Below, one piece after another: positions 34,386 through 42,907 of a stretch of DNA of 64,000 bases. The translations under genes and the position numbers were made by a program. The notes beneath the pieces are model-generated. The model worked only from the letters and a program-made list of their open reading frames with translations. It did not search any database and had not been told where the DNA came from. The DNA lies in assembly GCF_945956895.1 (NCBI RefSeq), contig NZ_CAMFJF010000003.1, forward strand, positions 1 to 64,000. Reading direction: 5' to 3'. Source of the stretch: an uncultured Allobosea sp. (GTDB lineage: Bacteria > Pseudomonadota > Alphaproteobacteria > Rhizobiales > Beijerinckiaceae). Each line of letters opens with the position of its first letter. Within the stretch, counting starts at the first letter, position 1.

Positions 34386-36720
34386 TGCACGTCGCAAGCT
34401 CGATATCGGTCTGGAGAGCGGCCCGGTCGGCAGCTCCCGCATCCACGATTCCGCGCCCAAGCATGTCGCAGGCGAGGCGCTCTATATCGACGACATCGCC
34501 GCGCCCGAAGGCCTGCTGCACGCCTATCTCGGCACGAGCCAAATCGCCCATGGCAAGCTGATGTCGCTCGATCTCGCGGCGGTCCGCGCCGCGCCGGGCG
34601 TCGTCGCCCTGTTGACGGCGGCGGATATCCCCGGCGCCAACGACATCTCCTCGACGCATCTGCATGACGAGCCGGTCTTCGCGACCGATGCCATCCTGTT
34701 CCACGGCCAGCCGCTGTTTGCGGTGGTGGCCGAAACGCGCGAGCAGGCGCGCCATGCCGCGGCGCTGGCTAAGGCCGAATATCTTGAAGAATCGCCGCTG
34801 ATCGACATCGCCGCCGCCCGCAAGGCCGGCGGCAAGCTGGTCACTGCGCCGCTCAAGCTGGAGCGCGGCGATGTCGCGGCGACATTGGCAGCGAGCCCGC
34901 GCCGGCTGAAAGGCTCGATGGCGATCGGGGGCCAAGAGCATTTCTACCTCGAAAGCCAGATCGCGCTCGCAATCCCCGGCGAGGACGAGGACATGGCCGT
35001 GCTGATCTCGACCCAGCACCCGAGCGAGGTCCAGCACATGGTCGCGGCCGTGCTCGGCGTCGGCTCGCATGCGGTCACGGTCGAAGTCCGGCGCATGGGC
35101 GGCGGCTTCGGCGGCAAGGAGACACAGGCCAATCTCTTCGCCTGCGTGGCGGCCATCGCAGCCCGCAAGCTGAAGCGGCCGGTCAAGCTCAGGCCCGATC
35201 GCGACGACGACATGGCGATCACCGGAAAACGCCACGATTTCGTCTGCGATTACGAGATCGGCTTCGATGACGAAGGCCGCATCCATGCGCTCGATGCGGT
35301 CTATGCGGCGCGCTGCGGTTGGAATGCCGATCTGTCGGGGCCGGTGACGGACCGCGCGCTGTTCCACATGGACAATTGCTATTTCTACCCGGCGGTGCGC
35401 GCCCGCTCGGAGCCGCTCTTCACCAATACCTGCTCCAACACCGCCTTCCGCGGCTTCGGCGGGCCGCAAGGCATGGTCGGGGCCGAGCGCTTCATCGAGG
35501 AGGTCGCCTATGCGACCGGGCTCGACCCGTTGGAGGTGCGGCGACGCAATCTCTATGGCGGCGCCGGCCGAGACGTCACGCCCTATCACCAGACGGTCGA
35601 GGACAATATCGCGGCCGACGTCATCGCCGAGCTGGAGCGGCGCTCAGACTACCAGGCGCGCAAGGCGGCGATCCGCGAGGCCAACAAGGGGAGTCCGATC
35701 GTCAAGCGCGGCATCGCACTGACGCCGGTGAAGTTCGGCATCTCCTTCACCGCGACATGGTTCAATCAGGCGGGTGCGCTGGTGCATGTCTATACCGACG
35801 GCACGGTCGCGCTGAACCATGGCGGCACCGAGATGGGGCAAGGGCTCTACATCAAGGTCGCGCAAGTGGTGGCCCATGCCTTCGGGATCGGGCTCGATCA
35901 GGTCAAGATCACCGCGACGACCACCGGCAAGGTGCCGAACACCTCGGCGACCGCCGCCTCCTCCGGCTCCGATCTCAACGGCATGGCGGCGCTCGATGCC
36001 TGCGAGACGATCACGAAGCGATTGACCGAATTCGCCGCGAAACATTGGCAGGTCGAGGCGGAGGATATCACCTTTCTGCCCGGACGCGTGAAGGTCGGCG
36101 CTCGCGAGATCGCCTTCAAGGAGTTGATCGCAGCAGCCTATATGGCCCGCATCCAGCTTTCGGCGACCGGCTTCTATACGACGCCGAAAATTCACTGGGA
36201 CCGCAAGGCCGGGCGCGGCCATCCGTTCTATTATTTCGCCTATGGTGCGGCGGCGGCAGAGGTCGCGATCGATACGCTGACCGGCGAGTACAAGGTCGAG
36301 CGTGTCGATATCCTCCACGATTGCGGGCAGTCGCTGAACCCGGCGATCGACAAGGGCCAGATCGAAGGCGGCTTCGTGCAGGGCATGGGCTGGCTGACGA
36401 CCGAAGAGCTGGTCTGGGACAGGAAGGGGCGTCTCTGGACCCACGCGCCCTCGACCTACAAGATCCCCGTCGCCTCCGACCGGCCGCGCATCTTCAACGT
36501 GTACCTGCTGGAAAATGCGCCGAACCGCGAGCCGACGATCCACCGTTCCAAGGCGGTGGGCGAGCCGCCCTTGATGCTCGCGATCTCAGTGCTCCACGCG
36601 TTGTCGGATGCGGTGGCGAGCGTCGGCGATCATCGCATCTGCCCACGCCTCGATGCGCCGGCGACGCCGGAGCGCGTGCTGGACGCGGTCGAGCGGGTCA
36701 GGGCGGAGATGGGGCGGTGA
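34378..36720 (+). CDS. xdhB: Xanthine dehydrogenase large subunit (molybdopterin)
   Basis: 780 residues. This is the molybdopterin-binding catalytic subunit oxidising hypoxanthine and xanthine to urate. Motifs include GGGFGGKE, AFRGFGGPQGM (substrate/Mo region), GGTEMGQGLYIKV, GSDLNGMAALDAC and the C-terminal KAVGEPPLML with the presumed catalytic Glu. It overlaps xdhA by 8 nt and precedes xdhC by 46 nt. Confidence 0.96.
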   Translation: MADARRKLDIGLESGPVGSSRIHDSAPKHVAGEALYIDDIAAPEGLLHAYLGTSQIAHGKLMSLDLAAVRAAPGVVALLTAADIPGANDISSTHLHDEPVFATDAILFHGQPLFAVVAETREQARHAAALAKAEYLEESPLIDIAAARKAGGKLVTAPLKLERGDVAATLAASPRRLKGSMAIGGQEHFYLESQIALAIPGEDEDMAVLISTQHPSEVQHMVAAVLGVGSHAVTVEVRRMGGGFGGKETQANLFACVAAIAARKLKRPVKLRPDRDDDMAITGKRHDFVCDYEIGFDDEGRIHALDAVYAARCGWNADLSGPVTDRALFHMDNCYFYPAVRARSEPLFTNTCSNTAFRGFGGPQGMVGAERFIEEVAYATGLDPLEVRRRNLYGGAGRDVTPYHQTVEDNIAADVIAELERRSDYQARKAAIREANKGSPIVKRGIALTPVKFGISFTATWFNQAGALVHVYTDGTVALNHGGTEMGQGLYIKVAQVVAHAFGIGLDQVKITATTTGKVPNTSATAASSGSDLNGMAALDACETITKRLTEFAAKHWQVEAEDITFLPGRVKVGAREIAFKELIAAAYMARIQLSATGFYTTPKIHWDRKAGRGHPFYYFAYGAAAAEVAIDTLTGEYKVERVDILHDCGQSLNPAIDKGQIEGGFVQGMGWLTTEELVWDRKGRLWTHAPSTYKIPVASDRPRIFNVYLLENAPNREPTIHRSKAVGEPPLMLAISVLHALSDAVASVGDHRICPRLDAPATPERVLDAVERVRAEMGR

Positions 36721-36766
36721 GAAGGCTTCGCCACACCCTTCACCGAAACAGGCGCGGGAGGGCGCT

Positions 36767-37609
36767 ATGATCCTCGCCGCCTTCCTCACCGCCCTTCAAC
36801 GCGACGGCATCGTTCTCGTCCGCATTGAAGCCGCAGAAGGCTCGACGCCGCGCGAGGCCGGCGCCTGCATGGCGGTCAGCCCGAATGCCATCGCGGGAAC
36901 CATCGGCGGCGGGCAGCTCGAATTCCACTGCATCGACATCGCCCGGCACATGCTCAGCGAGGGCGCCGAGGACCAGCTGCTCGACATTCCGCTCGGCCCG
37001 CAGATGGGCCAGTGCTGCGGCGGGCGGGTGCGTGTCTCGCTGCGCCATGCCGGCGCGGCCGAGATCGCCCTGTTCAGCGCCCGCGAGAAGGCGGAAGCCG
37101 CGGCGCGGCCACCGGTCCTGATCTTCGGCGCCGGCCATACCGGCCGGGCACTGGCCCATGCACTCGCCCCACTGCCCTTCTCCGTCTCGCTGATCGACGA
37201 CCGCGACGATGTCATGAGCGGGCTGCCAGCGACCATGACCTGCATCCGCATGGCCGACCCCGTCGATGCGGTCGCGAACGCGCCTGCAAGAGCCGCCTTC
37301 GTTGTGCTCTCGCACAGCCACGCCCTCGACTACCGACTGGCGGAGGCGGCGCTGGCCCGCGGCGATGCCGCCTATATCGGCATGATCGGCTCGGCCACCA
37401 AGCGTGCCCGTTTCGAGGCGAGCTTCCTGCGCAGCGGCGGGCGGCGCGAGGCGCTCACGCGTTTGACCTGCCCGATCGGCGGTTCGGATGTGGACGACAA
37501 GCGCCCGGAGGTGATCGCGGCCTTGACGGCAGCCGAGCTGGTGCGTTGCTTGCTTGGCCGCCGGGAGCCGGCGAAAGGGAGACGTTCGCGACATGAATCA
37601 GCCGCGTGA
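36767..37609 (+). CDS. xdhC: Xanthine dehydrogenase accessory protein (Moco insertion)
   Basis: 280 residues. XdhC binds molybdenum cofactor and promotes its sulfuration and insertion into XdhB. It shows the N-terminal EGSTPREAGACM, GTIGGGQLE and MGQCCGGRV (conserved Cys pair), followed by a Rossmann-like domain with LIFGAGHTGRALAHAL and IGMIGSATKRARFE. ATG 36767 follows GGGAGGG. The last 17 nt overlap the ABC ATPase gene, evidence for one transcription unit linking the enzyme and transporter. Confidence 0.93.
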   Translation: MILAAFLTALQRDGIVLVRIEAAEGSTPREAGACMAVSPNAIAGTIGGGQLEFHCIDIARHMLSEGAEDQLLDIPLGPQMGQCCGGRVRVSLRHAGAAEIALFSAREKAEAAARPPVLIFGAGHTGRALAHALAPLPFSVSLIDDRDDVMSGLPATMTCIRMADPVDAVANAPARAAFVVLSHSHALDYRLAEAALARGDAAYIGMIGSATKRARFEASFLRSGGRREALTRLTCPIGGSDVDDKRPEVIAALTAAELVRCLLGRREPAKGRRSRHESAA

Positions 37610-39137
37610 GCAGGAAGTGCCGCCGCGGCTGGCGCTCGCCCATATCTCGAAGAGCTTTCCCGGCGTCAAAGCCAATGACGACATCAGCCTGAGCGTCAAA
37701 CCCGGCGAGATTCACGCTCTGCTTGGCGAGAACGGCGCCGGCAAGTCGACGCTGGTCAAGATCATCTACGGCGTGCAGCAGGCCGACGAAGGCACCATTC
37801 ACTGGAATGGCGAGGCGGTCGCGGTCCCCTCGCCCAAGGCCGCGCGCAGGCTCGGCATCGGCATGGTCTTCCAGCATTTCTCGCTGTTCGACGCGATGAC
37901 GGTGATCGAAAACATCGCGCTCGGGCTCGACGAGGCTGTCGATCGCGAGGAGCTGAAGAGCCAAGTCGCCGCCATCCTGCAATCCTATTCGCTGCCGCTC
38001 GATCCCGAACGGGAGGTGCATACGCTCTCGGTCGGCGAGCGGCAGCGCATCGAGATCGTGCGCTGCCTGCTGCAGAAGCCGAAGCTCCTGATCATGGACG
38101 AGCCAACCTCCGTACTGACGCCGCAGGAGGTCGAACGCCTGTTCGCGACGCTGCGCCAGATCGCGACTGACGGCTGCTCGATCCTCTACATCTCGCACAA
38201 GCTCCACGAGATCAAAGCGCTCTGCGACAGTGCCACCATCCTGCGCGGCGGCCGCGTCGTCGCGACCTGCGATCCCCGGGTCGAGACGACCAAGCGGATG
38301 GCCGAGCTGATGATCGGCGCCGAGTTGCGCAAGATCGAGCACGGCAAAACGGCGAGTACTGGTGCTGTCCGGCTGGAGGTCAAAGGCCTGTCGCTCCCCG
38401 GCGAACCGCCCTTCGGCACCGATCTGGAGAGCGTTTCCTTCGAGGCGCGAGCTGGCGAGATCCTCGGCATCGCCGGTGTCGCCGGCAACGGGCAGGCCGA
38501 ACTCCTGACCGCGCTCTCGGGCGAGCAGCTCGCCGCCGGCGCCGAGGCGATCAAACTCGACGGCAAGGCGGTCGGCCTGGAAGGCGCAGGCGCCCGCCGG
38601 GCGCTCGGCCTCGCCTGCGTACCCGAGGAGCGCAACGGGCATGCCGCCGTGCCGGATTTCTCGCTCGCCGACAACGGCATCCTGACGGCGCGCCACCGCC
38701 TGCCGCTGGCGCCGCATGGCTTTATCAGCCGCGGCAGCGTGAAGCGCTTCGCCGATGGTGTCATCAAGCTCTTCGACGTCCGCACCACCGGCAATGCCGC
38801 GCTCGCGCGCTCGCTCTCGGGCGGCAATCTGCAGAAATTCATCATGGGCCGTGAGATCGGCCAGCAACCGGCCGTGCTCGTCGTCTCCCAACCGACCTGG
38901 GGCGTCGATGCCGGCGCCGCGGCGGCGATCCGGCAGGAGCTCGTTGACCTCGCCGCCAAGGGCTCGGCGGTGGTCGTGATCTCGCAGGATCTCGACGAAT
39001 TGCTCGAGCTTGCCGACCGGCTCTGCGTCATTAACGAAGGGCGGTTATCGGCGCCGCGCCCGGTTGCCAGCCTCGGCATCGACGAGATCGGCCTGATGAT
39101 GGGCGGTGTCCACGGCGCGGAGGCGGCCCATGCTTGA
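37593..39137 (+). CDS. Nucleoside/purine ABC transporter ATP-binding protein (BMP-type, duplicated NBD)
   Basis: 514 residues with two fused nucleotide-binding domains. The first has Walker A GENGAGKS (45-52), signature LSVGERQRIEIVRCL and Walker B LLIMDEPTS. The second has a degenerate P-loop (AGVAGNGQAEL), signature SLSGGNLQKFIMGR and QPTWGVD instead of DEPTxGLD. That layout fits YufO/NupA-type ATPases of BMP-family importers. Start 37593 follows GGGAG and lies inside the end of xdhC. It works with the two permeases and the BMP binding protein downstream. Confidence 0.92.
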   Translation: MNQPREQEVPPRLALAHISKSFPGVKANDDISLSVKPGEIHALLGENGAGKSTLVKIIYGVQQADEGTIHWNGEAVAVPSPKAARRLGIGMVFQHFSLFDAMTVIENIALGLDEAVDREELKSQVAAILQSYSLPLDPEREVHTLSVGERQRIEIVRCLLQKPKLLIMDEPTSVLTPQEVERLFATLRQIATDGCSILYISHKLHEIKALCDSATILRGGRVVATCDPRVETTKRMAELMIGAELRKIEHGKTASTGAVRLEVKGLSLPGEPPFGTDLESVSFEARAGEILGIAGVAGNGQAELLTALSGEQLAAGAEAIKLDGKAVGLEGAGARRALGLACVPEERNGHAAVPDFSLADNGILTARHRLPLAPHGFISRGSVKRFADGVIKLFDVRTTGNAALARSLSGGNLQKFIMGREIGQQPAVLVVSQPTWGVDAGAAAAIRQELVDLAAKGSAVVVISQDLDELLELADRLCVINEGRLSAPRPVASLGIDEIGLMMGGVHGAEAAHA

Positions 39138-40194
39138 ATGGCGCCGCCGCCGCGAACCCAGCACGCTGATGCTGCTCTCGAGCCCGCTGATCGCGATCGG
39201 GCTCACCATGCTCATCGGCATGATCGTCTTCACCGCCATGGGCTATGACGGCTTCCACGCCGTCGAGAGCATCTTCCTGACGCCCTTCCTGGAGCCGCAG
39301 CGCTGGGGCGATATCGGGGTCAAGGGCGCCCCACTCGTCATGATCGCGCTCGGCCTTGCCGTCGGTTTCCGGGCCAATGTCTGGAATATCGGCGCCGAAG
39401 GGCAGTACATCATGGGCGCGATCGCCGGCACCGGCGTCGCGCTCCTGACCTACGACATGACGGGATGGTGGATCCTGCCCGCCATGGTCCTGGCCGGCAT
39501 CCTCGGCGGCATGGCCTGGGCCGCGATCCCCGCCTTCCTGCGCGTCAAATTGCAGGTCAGCGAAATCCTGACCAGCCTGATGCTGACCTATGTCGCGGTG
39601 CAGGTCCTGTATTTCCTGGTGCGCGGCCCATGGAAGGATCCGGGCGGCTTCAACTTCCCACAGACACGGATGTTCACCGCCGACCAGACGCTGCCGACCG
39701 TACTCGAAGGGACGCTCGTCCATCTCGGCATTCCCGCCGCGCTCGTGCTTGCGGTCATCGCCTGGCTGCTGATGGAGAAGACGACGGCGGGCTATGCGAT
39801 CAAGGTCGTCGGCCTCGCGCCGGCCGCAGCGCGCCATGGCGGGTTCAGCGCCGCGCGCACCACCTGGGCGACGATGCTGGTCAGCGGCGCGCTCGCCGGG
39901 CTTGCCGGGCTGTTCGAGGCGGCCGGCCCGTTCGGACAGCTCACGCCGCAATTCCCGGTCGGCTACGGCTTCACCGCGATCATCGTCGCCTTTCTCGGCC
40001 GGCTGAACCCGCTTGGCATCGTCTTCGGCGGCATCGTGCTGGCGGGAACCTATGTCGGCGGCGAGATCGCCCAATCGACCGTCCGGCTGCCGCAGGCCGC
40101 GACCGGGCTGTTCCAGGCGACGCTGCTGTTCATGCTGCTGGCGACCGACGTGCTGGTGAGGTGGCGGCTCGTCTTGAAGCGGAGGGCGGCATGA
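39130..40194 (+). CDS. Nucleoside ABC transporter permease 1
   Basis: 354 residues, with about eight to ten hydrophobic segments of the BPD_transp_2 (LivH/RbsC-like) family. NVWNIGAEGQYIMGAIAG is the conserved loop of BMP-transporter permeases (YufP type). It overlaps the ATPase gene by 8 nt and the next permease by 4 nt (ATGA), so the three genes are translationally coupled. The ATG at 39130 is preferred to the extended frame at 39106, which would overlap the ATPase gene further. Confidence 0.92.
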   Translation: MLEWRRRREPSTLMLLSSPLIAIGLTMLIGMIVFTAMGYDGFHAVESIFLTPFLEPQRWGDIGVKGAPLVMIALGLAVGFRANVWNIGAEGQYIMGAIAGTGVALLTYDMTGWWILPAMVLAGILGGMAWAAIPAFLRVKLQVSEILTSLMLTYVAVQVLYFLVRGPWKDPGGFNFPQTRMFTADQTLPTVLEGTLVHLGIPAALVLAVIAWLLMEKTTAGYAIKVVGLAPAAARHGGFSAARTTWATMLVSGALAGLAGLFEAAGPFGQLTPQFPVGYGFTAIIVAFLGRLNPLGIVFGGIVLAGTYVGGEIAQSTVRLPQAATGLFQATLLFMLLATDVLVRWRLVLKRRAA

Positions 40195-41114
40195 CCTCTG
40201 CCATGCTCGTCTCCATCCTGATGACGCTGATCGCGGCTTCGACGCCGTTGTTGCTGGCTTCCCTGGGCGAGCTCGTCGCAGAGAGGGCTGGCGTGCTCAA
40301 TCTCGGCGTCGAGGGCATGATGCTCTGCGGCGCGGTCGCGGGCTTCGCCGTCGCCTTCTCGACCGGCAGCACCGGCGTCGGCCTCATCGCGGCGATGCTG
40401 GCCGGAATCGCAGCTTCGATGATCTTCGCCGTGCTCGCGCTCTCGCTGATGGCCAATCAGGTCGCGACGGGGTTGGCGCTGACGATCTTCGGCATCGGCG
40501 CCTCCTCGCTGATTGGCGCCGGCTTCGTCGGGCGCACCGTGACGCGGCTGCAGCCAGTATTCCCGGCGGCGCTCTCCGAGCACCCGCTGCTGCGGGTGAT
40601 CTTCGGTCACGACATCCTCGTCTATCTCTCGCTCGCGCTCGTTGCAGGTGTCAGCTGGTTCCTGCGCCGGACGCGGCCGGGGCTGATCCTGCGCGCCGTC
40701 GGCGAGAACGATGCCTCGGCCCATGCCATCGGCTATCCGGTCGTTGCCATCCGCTATGCCGCCGTCGCCTTCGGTGGCGCGCTGGCCGGGCTCGGCGGCG
40801 CCTATTTCTCGCTGGCGCTGACGCCGATGTGGGCGGACCGCCTGACCGCCGGCCGCGGCTGGATCGCGCTCGCCCTCGTCGTGTTCTCGGCCTGGAAGCC
40901 GGGGCGCCTGCTGCTCGGGGCCTATCTCTTCGGCGCCGTGATGACGCTGGAATTGCAGCTCAAGGCAGCCGGCGTCACCTGGCTCGCGCCAGAGGTGCTG
41001 GCGATGGCCCCCTACCTTGCGACGATTGCAGTTCTGACCATGATGTCGCTAGGACGAAAGACCGGCCGGCTCGACGCGCCCGCCTGCCTCGGCAAACCCT
41101 TCTCGGCGTCGTGA
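40191..41114 (+). CDS. Nucleoside ABC transporter permease 2
   Basis: 307 residues, a second BPD_transp_2 permease with ERAGVLNLGVEGMMLCGAVAG, the signature loop of YufQ-type permeases. It should pair as a heterodimer with the preceding permease. Start 40191 overlaps the upstream stop (ATGA) with GGAGGG 6 nt before. A long upstream frame to 39465 is a shadow of permease 1. The binding-protein gene starts 32 nt downstream. Confidence 0.92.
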   Translation: MTSAMLVSILMTLIAASTPLLLASLGELVAERAGVLNLGVEGMMLCGAVAGFAVAFSTGSTGVGLIAAMLAGIAASMIFAVLALSLMANQVATGLALTIFGIGASSLIGAGFVGRTVTRLQPVFPAALSEHPLLRVIFGHDILVYLSLALVAGVSWFLRRTRPGLILRAVGENDASAHAIGYPVVAIRYAAVAFGGALAGLGGAYFSLALTPMWADRLTAGRGWIALALVVFSAWKPGRLLLGAYLFGAVMTLELQLKAAGVTWLAPEVLAMAPYLATIAVLTMMSLGRKTGRLDAPACLGKPFSAS

Positions 41115-41146
41115 CGCCGCAACTCACAACGGGGAGTTTTTAGGAT

Positions 41147-42226
41147 ATGACCAGCATCATCACCCGCCGCCGGCTGACCTTCGGCGCGGCCGCCGCCTCC
41201 ACCCTGCCGATCCTCGGCCGCGGCGCCTCGGCGCAGGCGCCGCTCGGCGTCGGCTTCGTCTATGTCGGCCCGATCGGCGATCACGGCTATACCTGGACGC
41301 ATGACCAGGGCCGGCTCGCGCTGGAGAAGGAATACGGCGCGAAGATCAAGACCAGCTTCATCGAGAACGTCGCGGAAGGGCCGGACGCCGCCCGCGCCAT
41401 CCGCCAGCTCGCCCAGGCCGGCAACCAGCTGATCTTCGCAACCTCCTTCGGCTTCATGAACCCGACGATCCAGGTCGCCAAGCAGTTCCCGAAGCTGCAT
41501 TTCGAACACGCGACCGGCTATATGCGCGCCGAGAACGTCGCCACCTACAATGCGCGCTTCTACGAGGGCCGCGCGGTGCTCGGCACCATCGCCGGCCACA
41601 TGTCGAAGTCCGGCCAGGCGGGCTATGTCGCCTCCTTCCCGATCCCGGAAGTGGTGATGGGCATCAACGCCTTCCACCTCGCCGCCCGCAAGGTGAACCC
41701 GAACTTCAAGACCAAGGTCGTCTGGGCCTCGACCTGGTACGACCCCGCCAAGGAAGCCGACGCCGCCAAGGCGCTGATCGACCAGGGCGCCGACATGATC
41801 ACCCAGCACACCGATTCCGCCGCCCCGCTCCAGGCGGCAGAGCAGCGCGGCGTCTTCGCCTTCGGCCAGGCCTCCGACATGAAGGCCTTCGCGCCGAAGG
41901 CCCATCTCACCGCCATCGTCGACGACTGGTCGGGCTACTACATCAAGCGCGTCAAGGACGTCATGGACGGCACCTGGAAGACCGGCGACGTCTGGGGCGG
42001 CCTCAAGGCCGGCATGGTCAGGATCGCGCCCTATAACGACGCTGTCACGCCCGCAGCCCGCGCGGCCGCCGACGAGGTGATCAAGGGCATCACGGCCGGC
42101 ACGCTCCACCCCTTCACCGGCGAACTGAAGGACCAGAAGGGCGAGGTTCGCCTCAAGGCCGGCGAGACGGCCAGCGACGAGATGCTCTCGAAGATGGACT
42201 GGTACGTCGACGGCATCCAGGCCTGA
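41147..42226 (+). CDS. BMP-family (PnrA-like) purine nucleoside binding protein
   Basis: 359 residues. The Tat-like signal is TRRRLTFGAAAASTLPILGRG with cleavage near ASAQA. The mature part is a BMP/PnrA-type fold: GFVYVGPIGDHGYTWTHDQG, FATSFGFMNPTIQVAKQFP, GIIAGHMS-like GTIAGHMSKSGQAGYVAS and DDWSGYYIKRVKDVMDG. BMP proteins bind purine nucleosides, and here the link is strengthened by guaD and xdhABC upstream. Last gene of the locus, followed by a GC-rich hairpin. Confidence 0.92.
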   Translation: MTSIITRRRLTFGAAAASTLPILGRGASAQAPLGVGFVYVGPIGDHGYTWTHDQGRLALEKEYGAKIKTSFIENVAEGPDAARAIRQLAQAGNQLIFATSFGFMNPTIQVAKQFPKLHFEHATGYMRAENVATYNARFYEGRAVLGTIAGHMSKSGQAGYVASFPIPEVVMGINAFHLAARKVNPNFKTKVVWASTWYDPAKEADAAKALIDQGADMITQHTDSAAPLQAAEQRGVFAFGQASDMKAFAPKAHLTAIVDDWSGYYIKRVKDVMDGTWKTGDVWGGLKAGMVRIAPYNDAVTPAARAAADEVIKGITAGTLHPFTGELKDQKGEVRLKAGETASDEMLSKMDWYVDGIQA

Positions 42227-42240
42227 GCCTGACACCTTCA

Positions 42241-42270
42241 CTGCGGCAGCGGCTCGCACCGCCGCCGCAG
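42241..42270 (+). terminator. GC-rich hairpin after the purine transporter operon
   Basis: CTGCGGC (42241-42247) pairs with GCCGCAG (42264-42270), and inside it GCGG pairs with CCGC around a 6-nt loop. It starts 15 nt after the stop codon. There is no U-tract, so efficiency is uncertain. Confidence 0.55.
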
Positions 42271-42549
42271 CGATTCGCCGGCTCCGGCGCCTGACGAATG
42301 GTCAATCCGGCCGCCAAAGCCCGTTCTGGCTCTAAATGGGCTTGCTCCTGCCCCGAAACGGACGGAACGAAGCCGTTTCCTGTGCGTATCCACCGCCGCG
42401 GGCATCGTCTTTCCGCGGTAACCGTGGCAACTGCGTGAGTTGCGCGCCGCGAATGGCATCCATGTGTCGCGGTCGCTCGTGTCGGAAACGAGCATGAACG
42501 GCCGTCATCCAGCACGCGACGCCTGAACCACCTTCTCAAGGAGGAATTC
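42271..42549. other. Long non-coding leader upstream of the HU gene
   Basis: About 280 nt without a convincing ORF. It contains three inverted repeats: AAGCCC-N15-GGGCTT (42317-42343), GAAACGG-N11-CCGTTTC (42355-42379) and GCAACT-GCGTG-AGTTGC (42427-42443). HU genes are often highly and growth-phase regulated, so one or more of these may be regulatory or form a structured 5' UTR. I cannot place the promoter confidently. The region ends with an AAGGAGG ribosome-binding site. Confidence 0.5.
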
Positions 42550-42822
42550 ATGACCAAGAACGAACTGATCGCCGCCATCGCCGAAGAGACCGGCAAGACC
42601 AAGGCCGACGTCTCGGCCATCCTGGCCTCTCTCGGCACGACCGTCGCCAAGACCCTGAAGAAGGGCGACGACGTCACGCTCGGCGGCATCGGTAAGCTCT
42701 CCGCTGCCAAGCGCGAGGCCCGCGAGGCCCGCAACCCGTCCACCGGCGCGACCATCAAGGTTCCGGCCAAGACCGTCGTGAAGTTCAAGGTCACCAAGGA
42801 CCTCGCCGACGCGGTGGCGTAA
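42550..42822 (+). CDS. hupB: HU-family DNA-binding protein
   Basis: 90 residues, the standard HU length. It begins TKNELIAAIAEETGKTKADV, and the DNA-intercalating beta-arm tip is REARNPSTGATIKV with the conserved Arg-Asn-Pro. It is a nucleoid protein that bends DNA non-specifically. The ribosome-binding site AAGGAGG lies about 7 nt upstream of the ATG, suggesting strong translation. It is monocistronic and followed by a hairpin. Confidence 0.96.
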   Translation: MTKNELIAAIAEETGKTKADVSAILASLGTTVAKTLKKGDDVTLGGIGKLSAAKREAREARNPSTGATIKVPAKTVVKFKVTKDLADAVA

Positions 42823-42841
42823 CAGCCAACGTTCGGGTTCG

Positions 42842-42874
42842 AGCAGCGTCTGCACATGAAGCGCGGACGCTGCT
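42842..42874 (+). terminator. Hairpin after hupB
   Basis: AGCAGCGTC (42842-42850) pairs perfectly with GACGCTGCT (42866-42874), with a 15-nt loop. Only TTGACCC follows, so this is a probable but imperfect terminator. Confidence 0.5.
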
Positions 42875-42907
42875 TGACCCAGCGCACCATGCCCTCACAT
42901 TAGCGGC

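Noticed and set aside
35319-36770. 483-codon plus-strand ORF over the second half of xdhB in another frame
   Set aside because: Same-strand frame shadow of xdhB; it lacks motifs and a ribosome-binding site.
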